A DNA stretch of 64,000 bases from Micromonospora sp. NBC_00421 (GCF_036017915.1 NZ_CP107929.1:1736001-1800000); one strand, 5' to 3'; shown: positions 34,498-44,270, counted from the first letter of the stretch. Notes: a model not told the origin generated them from the letters alone. Program-made: numbers and translations.

Positions 34498-34853
34498 TGT
34501 TTGCCGGGATCCGATCGGATTACCCGCGACGGCGGGAATCCCTTTTCGGACAGGACCACCGGAAACTGGACGGAGAAAGCTGGGCCAAAAGCGCGCCAGG
34601 GGAGTCGAAGCCGCCTATTCGGACGGAACATCCAAGGGCGGGTGGATCGAATTATGGGGGTGTGACAGTTGGTAAAGGATGATCGGCGAAATTGACGCGC
34701 TCCGGTGCGCTTTTGGGGCGTTCCGCCACCTTGTGTGAAGGGCAGTCGCGGGCACCGCCACCCGGCAACCGGGCGTGGGCGGGCGGCGCGGATCGACGCA
34801 CCTGCCAGCGCCTGCGTCACGACGGCGTCCGTGCGGGCGGGGGGAGGAGCGGG
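34498..34853. other. AT-richer intergenic region, no supported gene
   Basis: Composition is clearly lower in GC than the flanks, and the short open frames here have no ribosome site or protein-like sequence. It may hold upstream control sequences of the peptide operon or be laterally acquired spacer. I see nothing else. Confidence 0.5.
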
Positions 34854-35825
34854 TCAGCCTTCGCGTTCGGGGTAGCCGGCCGGGACCGCGGACACGTCGT
34901 CCAGCGCGGTGGTGATCTCCTCCGGTAGGACCATCCGTTCCACCTGCAACGCGCCGAGCAGTTGGCCGACCGTGCGGGCGCCCAGGATCGGCGCCGTCAC
35001 CCCCGGCCGGTCCCGGATCCAGGCCAGCGCCACCTCCAGCGGCGACACGCCCAACCCGCCGGCGGCGATGCTCACCGCCTCCACGATGCTGGAGCAGCGC
35101 GGCTCCAGGTAGGTGGCGACGAACGGCTCGAAGTGCGCCGACGCGGCCCGGGAGTCGGCCGGGCGGCCGTTGCGGTACTTGCCGGTCAGCACCCCCCGCC
35201 CCAGGGGCGACCAGGGCAGCACGCCCAGGCCCAGCGCGGCGCAGGCCGGCAGCACCTCCCGTTCGACCCCCCGCTCCAGCAGCGAGTACTCCATCTGGGT
35301 GGCGACCACCGGGGCCCGCCCCGGCCAGGCCGCCTGCCAGGCGGCGGCGCGGGCGGTCTGCCAGCCGGAGAAGTTCGACACCCCGACGTACCGGACCCGA
35401 CCCGACGCGACCGCGTGGTCCAGCGCGGCGAGGGTCTCGTCCAGTGGGGTCTCCGGGTCGTAGCCGTGCACCTGCCACAGGTCCACGTGGTCGGTGCCGA
35501 GCCGGCGCAGCGAGCCGTCCAGGGTACGCAGCAGATGCCCCCGCGAACCGTCCCGTCGCCGGCCGCTGCCCGGACGCAGGCCCGCCTTGGTGGCGATCAG
35601 CACGTCCTCGCGGGGGACCAGGGTGCCCAGCAACGACCCGAGCACCGACTCGGCGTCCCCGTCGGCGAACACGTCGGCGGTGTCGACCAGGTTTCCGCCC
35701 GCGTCGAGGAAACTCTTCAACTGGGCCGCCGCGTCGTCGGCGTCGGTGTCCCGGCCCCAGGTCATGGTGCCGAGCGCGAGCCGGGAAACCGCCAGCCCGC
35801 TTCGGCCGAGCGGTCGTTGCTGCAT
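34854..35825 (-). CDS. Aldo/keto reductase
   Basis: The 323-aa NADPH-dependent reductase has the AKR signature GRSGLAVSRLALGTMTWG at 7-24, GGNLVDTADVFADGDAESVL near 43-62 (catalytic Asp; the usual Tyr position reads Phe in DVFADG), YVGVSNFSGWQ near 145-155, and PILGARTVGQL near 278-288. The substitution of the catalytic Tyr is worth noting. TAAGGT ends 6 nt before the ATG (complement 35832-35837), suggesting a leaderless mRNA. A role with the peptide operon is not indicated. Confidence 0.87.
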   Translation of the reverse strand: MQQRPLGRSGLAVSRLALGTMTWGRDTDADDAAAQLKSFLDAGGNLVDTADVFADGDAESVLGSLLGTLVPREDVLIATKAGLRPGSGRRRDGSRGHLLRTLDGSLRRLGTDHVDLWQVHGYDPETPLDETLAALDHAVASGRVRYVGVSNFSGWQTARAAAWQAAWPGRAPVVATQMEYSLLERGVEREVLPACAALGLGVLPWSPLGRGVLTGKYRNGRPADSRAASAHFEPFVATYLEPRCSSIVEAVSIAAGGLGVSPLEVALAWIRDRPGVTAPILGARTVGQLLGALQVERMVLPEEITTALDDVSAVPAGYPEREG

Positions 35826-36071
35826 GGGTGAACCTTATTTCGAACCCGCCGCAACCGATATCCTCGCTCCCGGCATCTCTGCCTGTCGGGTCGCCGATCC
35901 GACCGTCACCACCGCCCCGGGTCGCTCGTTGGGCACTCCACGCGCCGATCCGGTCGCTCGTCGTCCACCCGCGCAGCCCGCCCAGTGTCCGGGGCCCGGT
36001 GGCCGGTGGGCGGCGGGGCCGACGGCATTGCGTAACCTGATGCGACCTGTGGTGCGGGATGGGGAGGATCA

Positions 36072-37124
36072 GTGCGACTCGGGCTCAGCCTCGGATATCA
36101 GACGGCGTGGAGTACGCCGGCGGACCACCTGGCGCTTGCCCAGGAAGCGGACCGCCTCGGTTACTCGGTGGTGTGGGCGGCGGAGGCGTACGGCTCGGAC
36201 TCCCCGAGCATGCTCGCCTGGATGGCGGGCCAGACGCAGCGGATCGACCTGGGTAGCGCGGTGATGCAGATCCCCGCCCGTACCCCGGCGATGACCGCGA
36301 TGACCGCGGCGACCATCGACGCGCTCTCCGGTGGCCGGTTCCGGCTCGGCCTCGGCGTCTCCGGCCCGCAGGTCTCCGAGGGCTGGCACGGCGTCCGGTT
36401 CGCCAAACCGCTCGCCCGCACCCGCGAGTACGTCGACATCGTGCGGTTGGCGGTGGCCCGCAAGGAGGTCGCCTACGACGGCGAGCACTACACCCTGCCG
36501 TTGCCCGACGGCCCCGGCAAGGCGCTGCGGTTGGGCTTCCATCCGCCGCGCGCGCACATCCCGCTCTACCTGGCCGCGGTCGGCCCGAAGAACCTGGAGC
36601 TGGCCGGCGAGATCGCCGACGGCTGGCTGGCCGTCTTCTACGCCCCGGAGTTCGCCGAGGAGCAGCTCGCCTCGGTGCGGGCCGGTCGGGCCAGGGCGGG
36701 CAAAGAACTGGCCGGTTTCGACGTGGTGCCGTCGGTGCCGGTGGTGGTCGGCGACGATGTGGCCTCCTGCGCCGAGCTGGTCCGCTGGTACGCCGCCCTG
36801 TACGTCGGCGGCATGGGCAGCCGGCAGCAGAACTTCTACAACCAGTTGGCCACCCGGATGGGCTACGGCGACGCCGCCCGCCAGGTGCAGGACCTCTACC
36901 TGGCCCGCCAGCAGCGCGACGCGGCGGCGGCGGTGCCGATGGAGTTCATCGACCGGACCTCGCTGCTCGGCCCGAAGGAACGCATCGCCGAGCGGATGCG
37001 GGAGTACGCGGCAGCCGGGGTGACCACCCTGTCGGTCACCCTGTTCGTGGCCGACCGGGACAGCGGCGTGCAGACCCTGCGCACCGTCGCCGAGGCCCTC
37101 GACCTCTCGGGAGTCGGCGAGTGA
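36072..37124 (+). CDS. F420-type LLM-class oxidoreductase
   Basis: The 350-aa TIM-barrel enzyme of the luciferase-like monooxygenase family shows [13 protein letters not shown] at the start, [12 protein letters not shown] near 32-43, [20 protein letters not shown] near 68-87, and [20 protein letters not shown] near 92-111, a pattern of F420-dependent members. GTG at 36072 follows GGAGGATCA. It overlaps uppP by 4 bp. The substrate is unknown. Confidence 0.87.
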   Translation: MRLGLSLGYQTAWSTPADHLALAQEADRLGYSVVWAAEAYGSDSPSMLAWMAGQTQRIDLGSAVMQIPARTPAMTAMTAATIDALSGGRFRLGLGVSGPQVSEGWHGVRFAKPLARTREYVDIVRLAVARKEVAYDGEHYTLPLPDGPGKALRLGFHPPRAHIPLYLAAVGPKNLELAGEIADGWLAVFYAPEFAEEQLASVRAGRARAGKELAGFDVVPSVPVVVGDDVASCAELVRWYAALYVGGMGSRQQNFYNQLATRMGYGDAARQVQDLYLARQQRDAAAAVPMEFIDRTSLLGPKERIAERMREYAAAGVTTLSVTLFVADRDSGVQTLRTVAEALDLSGVGE

Positions 37125-37957
37125 CCTGGGTCGAGGCCATCGTCCTGGGCATCGTCCAGGGGCTCACCGAGTTTCTTCCGGTCAGTTCGTCGGGGCATCT
37201 GCGGATCACCTCGGCGATCTTCTTCGACCGGGACGCGGGCGCGTCGTTCACCGCGGTCACCCAGTTGGGCACCGAGGCGGCCGTCCTCATCTACTTCGCC
37301 AAGGACATCTGGCGGATCACCCGTACCTGGCTGGTCGGCATCAGGGACTCCTCGGTGCGCTCCAGCCTCGACTACCGGATGGGCTGGTACGTGATCGTCG
37401 GCTCGATCCCGATCGGGCTGCTCGGTTTCCTGTTCAAGGACCAGATCCGCACCGCCGGACGCAACCTGTGGGTGGTCTCCACCACGCTCATCGTCTTCGC
37501 CTTCGTGCTGGCCTTCGCCGAGTACTGGGGTCGGCAGACCCGTACCCTGGCGAACTTCCGGATGCGTGACGGTGTGGTGATGGGCTTCGCCCAGGCGATG
37601 GCGCTGGTCCCCGGGGTGTCCCGCTCCGGCGGCACGCTCACCGCGGGGCTGCTGCTCAACCTCACCCGGGAGGCCGCCGCCCGGTACTCGTTCCTGCTGG
37701 CCATCCCGGCGGTGGTGATGTCCGGCATCTTCAGCGTCGGGGACGTCTTCGAGCCGGCCGCGCCGGGCACCTCGGTGCCCTCGGTGGCGCAGATGGTGGT
37801 GGCCACCATCATCGCCTTCGGGGTCGGCTACGCGGCCATCGCCTGGCTGCTGCGGTACGTGGCACACCACACCCTGTACGTCTTCGTGCTCTACCGGGTG
37901 GCGCTCGGCACCTTGGTGCTGGCGTTGCTGCTCACCGGCACGATCAGCGCCACCTGA
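37121..37957 (+). CDS. uppP: Undecaprenyl-diphosphatase
   Basis: This 278-aa membrane enzyme dephosphorylates undecaprenyl diphosphate to recycle the lipid carrier of cell-wall synthesis; extra copies give bacitracin tolerance. The two catalytic segments are intact: [20 protein letters not shown] at 9-28 and [16 protein letters not shown] near 161-176. About eight hydrophobic spans follow the family layout. GTG at 37121 overlaps the LLM gene stop (GTGA), an arrangement with no obvious functional link. Confidence 0.93.
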   Translation: MTWVEAIVLGIVQGLTEFLPVSSSGHLRITSAIFFDRDAGASFTAVTQLGTEAAVLIYFAKDIWRITRTWLVGIRDSSVRSSLDYRMGWYVIVGSIPIGLLGFLFKDQIRTAGRNLWVVSTTLIVFAFVLAFAEYWGRQTRTLANFRMRDGVVMGFAQAMALVPGVSRSGGTLTAGLLLNLTREAAARYSFLLAIPAVVMSGIFSVGDVFEPAAPGTSVPSVAQMVVATIIAFGVGYAAIAWLLRYVAHHTLYVFVLYRVALGTLVLALLLTGTISAT

Positions 37958-37973
37958 CCCGACGCCGACCGAT

Positions 37974-38005
37974 GGCCCCCGACGCCACCACAGGTGTCGG
38001 GGGCC
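37974..38005 (+). terminator. 13-bp hairpin after uppP
   Basis: GGCCCCCGACGCC (37974-37986) pairs with 37993-38005 with one mismatch around a 6-nt loop, 16 bp past the uppP stop. Confidence 0.8.
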
Positions 38006-38037
38006 GTCGCCGCCCCGGCTGCGCCTAGGGTGGGGGC

Positions 38038-38742
38038 GTGGCGACCCTTCTGCTTCTGCGACACGGCCGGACGACCGCGAACGCCGACGGCGGACTGGCC
38101 GGCCGGCAACCGGTCGAGCTGGACGACACCGGCCGGGCCCAGGCGGGCGCGGTCGGCCAGCGGCTGCGCGGCCTGCCGCTGGCGGCGGTGGTGACCAGCC
38201 CGCTGATCCGCTGCCGGCAGACCCTAGAGCTGGCGCTGCCGCAGGCCGAGCCGGTGGTCGAGGAGGGGCTGATCGAGTGCGGCTACGGCTCCTGGGAGGG
38301 GCAGTCGCTGAAGAAGCTGGCCAAGGAGCCGCTCTGGCCGGTGGTGCAGCAGCATCCCAGCGCCGCGGTCTTCCCCGACGGCGAGTCGATGGCGCAGATG
38401 TCGGCCCGCGCGGTCGCCGCGGTGCGTGCCTGGGACGCCCGGATCACCGCCACGCACGGGCCGGAGGCGGTCTGGCTGGCGTGCAGCCACGGCGATGTGA
38501 TCAAAGCCATCGTGGCCGATGCCCTGGGGGTGCATCTCGACCTGTTCCAACGCATCGTGGCCGATCCGGCCTCGGTCACCGCGATCCGCTACACCCCGCT
38601 GCGGCCGTTCCTGGTCCGGCTCAACGACACCGGTGGTGACCTGGCCGCTCTGGTGCCCCCGCCGGCCAAGCGGCGGCGTCGTGCCACCCGGCCGGTCGAC
38701 TCCGACGCGGCCGTCGGCGGGGGTGGGGGAAGCGCCGGGTGA
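38038..38742 (+). CDS. Histidine-phosphatase superfamily (MSMEG_4193-type)
   Basis: The 234-aa protein has the phosphomutase fold motif LLLRHGRTTANADGGLAG at 5-22 (catalytic His9 in RHG), then VTSPLIRCRQTLELA near 51-65, IECGYGSWEGQSLK (acidic acid/base region), and ACSHGDVIKAIVADALGV with the second His. It heads the conserved actinobacterial group ending with mshC. TAGGGT (38026-38031) is 6 nt before the GTG: leaderless. The C-terminal 25 residues are basic and low-complexity. Confidence 0.87.
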   Translation: MATLLLLRHGRTTANADGGLAGRQPVELDDTGRAQAGAVGQRLRGLPLAAVVTSPLIRCRQTLELALPQAEPVVEEGLIECGYGSWEGQSLKKLAKEPLWPVVQQHPSAAVFPDGESMAQMSARAVAAVRAWDARITATHGPEAVWLACSHGDVIKAIVADALGVHLDLFQRIVADPASVTAIRYTPLRPFLVRLNDTGGDLAALVPPPAKRRRRATRPVDSDAAVGGGGGSAG

Positions 38743-38844
38743 GCCGGGCCGCCCGCCGCCGCGCGGGCCGGGCGGTTTCGCCCTCGGCTGATTCGGCGTC
38801 GGTGCCTTGCGCGACGGTTCCACGCTCCGGATAGGGTCGTGGGT

Positions 38845-39420
38845 ATGACCCACCAGGTGCACGCCTTCGAGCCGCCGGAGCGGTTCGTCGCCGGGACGGT
38901 CGGGGCGCCCGGGGAGCGCGCGTTCTTCCTCCAGGCCCGCGGCGGCGGCCGGCTGGTCAGCGTCGCGCTGGAGAAGGTGCAGGTGTCCCTGCTCGCCGAG
39001 AAGCTGGAAGAGCTGCTCTCCGAGGCGCAGCGCAGGTTCGGTGTCGAGCTGCCCGAGGCGCCCGCAGCCGTCGGCGACAACGACCCGTTGGACAACCCGG
39101 TCGACGAGGAGTTCCGGGTCGGCACCCTCGGGCTCGCCTTCGACGTGGACTCCGTCACCGTGGTGATCGAGGCGATCGCCGCCGGCGAGGCGGAGGCCGA
39201 GGTCGAGCTGGACGACGACGACGACGAGGACGACGACGACGAGGAGCCGGACGAGGATCTCGACCGGTTGCGGGTGCGGTTGACGCCGGAGGCGACCCGC
39301 GAGTTCATCGAGCGGGCCCGTCGGGTGGTCAACGCCGGCCGCCCGCCCTGCCCCCTCTGCGGTCAGCCGCTCGACCCGGCCGGGCACCTCTGCCCCCGGC
39401 ACAACGGCTACCACCGGTGA
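38845..39420 (+). CDS. DUF3090 protein
   Basis: The 191-aa product fits DUF3090: THQVHAFEPPERFVAGTVGA, RAFFLQARGGGRLVSVALEK near 27-46, a long Asp/Glu run near 120-137, and a C-terminal zinc-ribbon-like CPLCGQPLDPAGHLCPRHNG. TAGGGT (38832-38837) is 7 nt before the ATG at 38845, which decides this start over GTG 38839. It overlaps the next gene by 4 bp. The function is unknown, but it is always beside the SCO1664 and mshC genes in related genomes, as I recall. Confidence 0.87.
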   Translation: MTHQVHAFEPPERFVAGTVGAPGERAFFLQARGGGRLVSVALEKVQVSLLAEKLEELLSEAQRRFGVELPEAPAAVGDNDPLDNPVDEEFRVGTLGLAFDVDSVTVVIEAIAAGEAEAEVELDDDDDEDDDDEEPDEDLDRLRVRLTPEATREFIERARRVVNAGRPPCPLCGQPLDPAGHLCPRHNGYHR

Positions 39421-40232
39421 CCTCGTCGGAGGTGCAGCGCCAGGACGCCAGCGCCGCGCTCCGGCTGCTGTGCGACGGTGAACTGGTGTTGGAGGGTCGG
39501 CTGGTCGACGCCTCCAACACCACTGTCCGCGCGATGCTGACCCTGGACGGCCGGACGGCCCGGTGCGTCTACAAGCCGGTGCGCGGTGAGCGCCCGCTCT
39601 GGGACTTCCCCGACGGCACCCTCGCCGGCCGGGAGGTCTCCGCCTACCTGGTCTCCCGGGCCACCGGCTGGGACCTGGTCCCGCCGACGGTGCTGCGGGA
39701 TGGGCCGCTCGGGCCGGGGTCGTGCCAGCTCTGGATCGACGAGCCGGACGACGCCGAACCGCTCGTCGGGTTCGTGCCGGCAGAGGCGGTGCCGCCACGG
39801 TGGTTCCCGGTCGCCGCCGCCCGGGACGACGACGGTGCCGCGTACGCCCTGGCACACGCGGACGATCCCCGGTTGGCCCGGCTGGCGGTGCTGGACGCGG
39901 TGCTCAACAACGCCGACCGCAAGGGCGGTCACGTGCTTGTCGGCGCGGACGACCGGGTCTACGGGGTGGATCACGGGGTCTGCTTCCACGTCGAGGAGAA
40001 GCTGCGGACCGTGCTCTGGGGCTGGGCCGGTCGGGAGCTCCCCGCGGACGCGGTGCAGGTGCTCGACGCCCTCGCCGGGCAGCTCGCCGGTGAGCTGGGC
40101 GAGGAGCTGGGCGCGCACCTGACCCTCGGCGAGATCGCCGAACTGTGCGCCCGGGTGGAGCGGCTCAGGACAGCAGGCCGTTATCCGTTGCCGCCGCAGG
40201 AGTGGCCGGCGATGCCGTGGCCGCCCATCTGA
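39417..40232 (+). CDS. SCO1664-family PI3K-like protein
   Basis: The 271-aa protein belongs to the SCO1664 family, with a PI3/PI4-kinase-like core: ARCVYKPVRGERPLWDFPDG near 46-65 (nucleotide Lys), AVLDAVLNNADRKGGHVLVG near 158-177 (catalytic Asn/Asp), and VYGVDHGVCFHVEEKLRTVL near 180-200 (metal Asp). GTG at 39417 overlaps the DUF3090 stop. Its target in the mycothiol-linked operon is not known. Confidence 0.87.
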   Translation: MTSSEVQRQDASAALRLLCDGELVLEGRLVDASNTTVRAMLTLDGRTARCVYKPVRGERPLWDFPDGTLAGREVSAYLVSRATGWDLVPPTVLRDGPLGPGSCQLWIDEPDDAEPLVGFVPAEAVPPRWFPVAAARDDDGAAYALAHADDPRLARLAVLDAVLNNADRKGGHVLVGADDRVYGVDHGVCFHVEEKLRTVLWGWAGRELPADAVQVLDALAGQLAGELGEELGAHLTLGEIAELCARVERLRTAGRYPLPPQEWPAMPWPPI

Positions 40233-40299
40233 GTCGCTGTCACGTTGATCACTCGGGCGCTCCCTCCGGGTGGCCGGACGGCTCGTTAGGCTGACGGTC

Positions 40300-41538
40300 A
40301 TGGAGTCTTGGGCGGGACACGAGGTGCCACGGCTGCCGGGTGACGGCGGGCCACTGAGCTTGTACGACTCGGCGCGGCGCGGTGTCCACCCGAGCCGGCC
40401 CACCGGCCCCGCCACCATGTACGTCTGCGGCATCACCCCGTACGACGCCACCCACCTGGGGCACGCCGCCACCATGATCACGTTCGACCTGGTGCAGCGG
40501 ATGTGGCGCGACGCCGGGCTGACCGTCCGGTACGTGCAGAACGTCACCGACATCGACGACCCGCTGCTGGAACGGGCCGAGCGTGACGGGGAGGACTGGA
40601 AGGTCCTGGCGATGCGGGAGACGGCGCTGTTCCGGGAGGACATGGAGGCGCTGCGGATCATCCCCCCCGCGCACTACGTCGGGGCGGTGGAGTCCATCCC
40701 GGACATCGCCGACCGGGTCCAGGAGCTACTCAAGGACGGTGCCGCGTACCGCCTGGACGACGGCACCGGCGACGTCTACTTCGACGTCGCCGCCGCCCCG
40801 GCGTTCGGCTACGAGTCGAATCTGACCCGGGAACAGATGCTGGAGATCTTCCCGGAGCGCGGCGGCGACCCGGACCGGGCCGGCAAGCGCGACCCGCTCG
40901 ACCCGCTGCTGTGGCGCGGCGCCCGCGACGGCGAGCCGTCCTGGCCGGGCGGTGAGTTGGGGGCCGGTCGACCCGGCTGGCACATCGAGTGCACGGTGAT
41001 CGCGCTGAACCTGCTCGGCGACCGGCTCGACGTGCAGGGCGGCGGCAACGACCTGATCTTCCCGCACCACGAGTGCTCCGCCGCGCACGCCGAGCGGCTC
41101 ACCGGCGAGGCGCCCTTCGCCGACCACTACGTGCACGCCGGCATGATCGGCCTGGACGGCGAGAAGATGTCGAAGTCCAAGGGCAACCTGGTCTTCGTCT
41201 CCCGGCTGCGCGCCGACCGGGTCGATCCGATGGCCGTCCGGCTCGGCCTGATCTCCGGCCACTACCGCGCCGACCGCGCCTGGACCGACGACGTGCTGGA
41301 CGCCGCCCACCAGCGGCTGGACCGGTGGCGGCGGGCCGCCACCGCCCCGTCCGGGCCGTCCGGCGCGGCCTTCCTCGCCGGGGTACGCGAGCGCCTCGGC
41401 GACGACCTCGACACCCCGGGCACCCTGGCCCTGGCCGACGACTGGGCGGACGCGGCCCTCGCCGGTACCGGTGACGACCCGCAGGCCCCCGCCCTCTTCG
41501 CCACCACCCTCGACGCCCTGCTCGGCATCAGCCTCTGA
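40300..41538 (+). CDS. mshC: Cysteine:1-D-myo-inosityl-GlcN ligase (mycothiol)
   Basis: MshC joins cysteine to GlcN-Ins in the third-last step of mycothiol synthesis. It resembles a shortened cysteinyl-tRNA synthetase: zinc Cys43 in [21 protein letters not shown] at 52-55, [18 protein letters not shown] segment, [14 protein letters not shown] near 228, [14 protein letters not shown] near 252, and KMSKSKGN near 289-296. Length (412 aa) is right. TAGGCT (40287-40292) ends 7 nt before the ATG at 40300, a leaderless start; the frame is open to 40270. Confidence 0.95.
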   Translation: MESWAGHEVPRLPGDGGPLSLYDSARRGVHPSRPTGPATMYVCGITPYDATHLGHAATMITFDLVQRMWRDAGLTVRYVQNVTDIDDPLLERAERDGEDWKVLAMRETALFREDMEALRIIPPAHYVGAVESIPDIADRVQELLKDGAAYRLDDGTGDVYFDVAAAPAFGYESNLTREQMLEIFPERGGDPDRAGKRDPLDPLLWRGARDGEPSWPGGELGAGRPGWHIECTVIALNLLGDRLDVQGGGNDLIFPHHECSAAHAERLTGEAPFADHYVHAGMIGLDGEKMSKSKGNLVFVSRLRADRVDPMAVRLGLISGHYRADRAWTDDVLDAAHQRLDRWRRAATAPSGPSGAAFLAGVRERLGDDLDTPGTLALADDWADAALAGTGDDPQAPALFATTLDALLGISL

Positions 41539-41747
41539 CGGTGCCTGCCGCCCCGACCGGTCCGACCGGAGGCTGGCCTGTCCCCTGCGCAGGTGATGAG
41601 CTGTCGTCGGCGGCAGTGGTGGTGACTGCTGATCCGACCCTCCGCCGTTGACGGTGCGGACCGACGGGCGATCGGGGCGGTGGGCGTGCTTCACCGATCG
41701 GTCTGCGCGGGTGCCGGCGGGCCGGTCTGCCGCACCCCGAGGGGTGT

Positions 41748-42194
41748 TCACCGTTCCTTCCACCGTGGAGCGGGCTGGCGCAGCGCGACACGGGTCTGGG
41801 TCTGCACCACGCCACAGCTCTTCTTGAGCCGACGCAGGAGCGAATCCAGGGCGGCGGTGTCCCGGAGCCGGGCTCGCAGCAGGTAGTCGTACGGTCCGGT
41901 CATGTGCACCGCGTCGATGATCTGCTCGATCGGGGCGATGGCGGCGACGAACGTCTCGTAGTCGGTGCCGCCGTCGAGACGTACGTCGATGAAGACCTCC
42001 AGTCCACCCCGAAGCTCCGGCGCGTCCTGGCCGGTGACCACGGTGTAGCCGAGAATGATGCCGTCGTCTTCCAACCGACGGACCCGGGCGGCGGCGGCAT
42101 TCGTGCTCAGGCCGATCTGTCGGCCGATCTCACTGAACGAACACCGCGCATTGTCCGTCAAGATGCCGAGAATCTGCTCGTCCAGCCGGTCCAC
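41748..42194 (-). CDS. Lrp/AsnC-family regulator
   Basis: The 148-aa protein has the AsnC helix-turn-helix at about 3-55 (LDEQILGILTDNARCSFSEI and LSTNAAAARVRRLEDDGIIL) and a RAM effector domain (about 65-140). GTG at 42194 sits 7 nt after TAGGAT (complement 42202-42207), a leaderless pattern; the frame is open to 42221. It is divergent from a LysE-type exporter, the usual arrangement where the regulator senses an amino acid and activates its export. Confidence 0.88.
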   Translation of the reverse strand: MDRLDEQILGILTDNARCSFSEIGRQIGLSTNAAAARVRRLEDDGIILGYTVVTGQDAPELRGGLEVFIDVRLDGGTDYETFVAAIAPIEQIIDAVHMTGPYDYLLRARLRDTAALDSLLRRLKKSCGVVQTQTRVALRQPAPRWKER

Positions 42195-42262
42195 ACCGAG
42201 AATCCTAGCCTGACACCGCATTTTCCTCGGTCACCCTCGTTGTGGTCACCCAGACTCGGCTC

Positions 42263-43132
42263 ATGCGTGATGACCTCGTGGTTCTTGCCGTTGCGGGATG
42301 CGCCGCCGGGCTGGGGGTGGCGATGCCCCTGGGAGCGATCGGGGTGCTGATCCTGCGGGAGGGAATGCTGCGTGGTTACCGCAGCGGGCTGGCCGCCGCC
42401 ACCGGGGTCGCCACCGTCGACACCCTCTACTGCCTCGGCGCGCTCCTGGCCGGGGCCGCGCTCTCGCCGGTGATCGCCTCGTGGGGGGACACTCCCCGCT
42501 ATCTGTCCGGGGCGGTGGTCATCGTGCTGGGCTGCTATCAACTGGTCGCTCTGCGGCGCTCGCCTGCCGCGGCGCGCCCGACGAAGGCCGGCTCCGCCCC
42601 GCCCGCCCCGCCTGCTGCTGGCCCTGCTGCGGCTGCTCCTGCTTCGACTGGTCCTGCTTCGGTGGAGCCTGCTTGGGTGGAGTTGGCCCCTGCCGGTTCT
42701 GGTTCAGGTGGTCCTGGGGTAGGTGGACCTGTCACCGCTGGTCCGGTTGCGGCCGATGCTGCGGCGGCTGGGCCCGGCGCGGTGAGCACCGACGTGGGTC
42801 GTCCGGGGGTGGGCAGTCCCCGATCGACGCCCCGGTATCGATCGGTCTACGCCCGGTTCGTGGTTCTCACCGCGATCAACCCGTTGACCCTGGTCTACTT
42901 CTTCGCGCTGGCCGGGGTGGTGACCACGTCGGCGGGCAGCTGGATCGGGCCCACCGTGTTCGTCGTCGCCACCGGCCTCGCCTCACTGCTCTGGCAGACC
43001 GCGCTCGCGGCGATCGGCGCGGCCCTGGGCGCCACCGTCCCCGTACGGGTCGCCGACGCGCTGGGGGTGGTCGCCTCGCTGGTCGTCGTCGCGCTCGGCG
43101 CGACCGTCATAGTGGCCACCGCGAGCACCTGA
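42263..43132 (+). CDS. LysE/RhtB-family exporter with low-complexity insert
   Basis: The 289-aa membrane protein has the LysE layout: AMPLGAIGVLILREGMLRGYRSGLAAATG-type entry near 20-50, and INPLTLVYFFALAGVV near 216-231. Six hydrophobic spans are expected. Between spans three and four lies an Ala/Gly/Pro/Ser insert of about 100 residues (about 105-200), where helix-linking loops are normally short. Its DNA (42590-42760) has many T third positions, unlike the neighbours. Divergent AsnC regulator suggests amino-acid export. Confidence 0.83.
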   Translation: MRDDLVVLAVAGCAAGLGVAMPLGAIGVLILREGMLRGYRSGLAAATGVATVDTLYCLGALLAGAALSPVIASWGDTPRYLSGAVVIVLGCYQLVALRRSPAAARPTKAGSAPPAPPAAGPAAAAPASTGPASVEPAWVELAPAGSGSGGPGVGGPVTAGPVAADAAAAGPGAVSTDVGRPGVGSPRSTPRYRSVYARFVVLTAINPLTLVYFFALAGVVTTSAGSWIGPTVFVVATGLASLLWQTALAAIGAALGATVPVRVADALGVVASLVVVALGATVIVATAST

Positions 43133-43210
43133 CGTATGCGCTTCCACCCCGGTTGCTCCCGCTGGAGCACCCCGTTCGGTAGGTGCTCCCGTCCTCCCGC
43201 CGCCATGAAC

Positions 43211-43277
43211 CATGATCCAATAGCCGTTCTAACGACGACACGCCGTCCACACTGCGCGAAACGGCAATTGGATCATG
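43211..43277. repeat. 18-bp inverted repeat between convergent genes
   Basis: CATGATCCAATAGCCGTT (43211-43228) pairs with 43260-43277 with one mismatch around a 31-nt loop. It lies between the converging LysE and GntR genes and, like 5326-5383, has AT-rich GATC-containing arms. Confidence 0.75.
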
Positions 43278-43304
43278 AGGGCATCCGGTTGCTGGGGTGG
43301 GCAG

Positions 43305-44096
43305 TCAGCCGAGGACCAGGCCGGGGTCGGGGTCGGGGTCCGGCGTGGGGGCGGGCACCTGGTACTCCTCGGTGAGCGTGGTCATCGGGCCGGGCCAGGT
43401 GGCCTGGGCGACCTCGATCGGCTTGCGGTGGGCGTCGTAGGCGACGTGCAGCAGGTGCAGCACCGGCGTGTCCGGGCGGATCTGGAGGGTCTCCGCCTCC
43501 TCCCGGCTGGGTTGGCGGGCGCTGATGGTGTCGGCGGCGGTGGCGTACCGCCGGCCGGTGGCCTCCTCGGCCTCCTGGTAGAGCGGTCGGCCGAACGCCT
43601 CGGCCCGTTCCAGCGAGGTGCCGGCGGTGTCCCTGGGCAGGAACCAGGAGGCACCCACCTCCACCGGTGACTCGTCGGTGCGCACCAGGTGCCGACGGCA
43701 GAGCAGCTCGGTGCCGTCGGCGACGCCGAACGCGTCGGCCACCTCGGGTGGGGCGGGCGCCCTACCGACCGATACGAGCTGCTGACGGTACCGGGCGGCG
43801 AGGTCGGCGTGGTAGCCCCGGAAGCCGCCGTACCGGCCCCTGGAGAGCCGGTTGAGTCGCCGCCGGGTGCCCCGGACGTACGTACCGGAGCCGGGTTTGG
43901 TGATCAGGACGCCCTCGACCCGCAGCTGGTCGACGGCGCGCTGCACGGTCTGTTTCGCCACGCCGAACATCTCGGCGATGGCCGGGATGGACGGCAGCCG
44001 CTCGCCCGGCCCCCAGTCGCCCCGACGCACCTGGGCCTTGAGCTGCGCAGCGATCTGCCGGTGCGGGAACTCGGCGGCTCCCGGGTTGATCTGCAC
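43305..44096 (-). CDS. GntR/HutC-family regulator (UTRA domain)
   Basis: The 263-aa product has a GntR winged helix (about 10-75, PHRQIAAQLKAQVRRGDWGP and QTVQRAVDQLRVEGVLITKP) and a UTRA ligand domain (about 95-245, including ELLCRRHLVRTDESPVEVGA). GTG at 44096 follows AGGAGGAGG. A CTAGG-TT-CCTAG palindrome 20 bp upstream may be its own operator. No target gene is adjacent, so autoregulation or remote control is likely. Confidence 0.87.
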   Translation of the reverse strand: MQINPGAAEFPHRQIAAQLKAQVRRGDWGPGERLPSIPAIAEMFGVAKQTVQRAVDQLRVEGVLITKPGSGTYVRGTRRRLNRLSRGRYGGFRGYHADLAARYRQQLVSVGRAPAPPEVADAFGVADGTELLCRRHLVRTDESPVEVGASWFLPRDTAGTSLERAEAFGRPLYQEAEEATGRRYATAADTISARQPSREEAETLQIRPDTPVLHLLHVAYDAHRKPIEVAQATWPGPMTTLTEEYQVPAPTPDPDPDPGLVLG

Positions 44097-44115
44097 GCCC
44101 GCCTCCTCCTGACAG

Positions 44116-44127
44116 CTAGGTTCCTAG
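44116..44127. promoter_or_regulatory. Palindrome before the GntR gene
   Basis: CTAGGTTCCTAG, with a further CCTAG at about 44134, lies 20 bp before the GntR start codon and could be an autoregulatory operator. Inferred from position and symmetry only. Confidence 0.4.
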
Positions 44128-44208
44128 GATGCCCTAGAGGCCGTGACCGCGCCACCCCGGACACGCGAACGGCCCGCACGAATCACTGGCGGTCGCCGGC
44201 CGGACGCG

Positions 44209-44247
44209 ACCGTCGAGCCGACAGAGCATCGCTGTCGGCTCGACGGT
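44209..44247 (-). terminator. Perfect 16-bp hairpin after PAC2 gene
   Basis: ACCGTCGAGCCGACAG (44209-44224) pairs with 44232-44247 around a 7-nt loop, 23 bp past the PAC2 stop on the minus strand. Confidence 0.85.
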
Positions 44248-44270
44248 GACGGGTCGGGTGTGCGGGGCTG

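Noticed and set aside
34484..34675. 63-codon plus-strand frame in the region before the peptide operon
   Set aside because: TTG start without ribosome site and no protein-like composition; the region is better read as regulatory or spacer.
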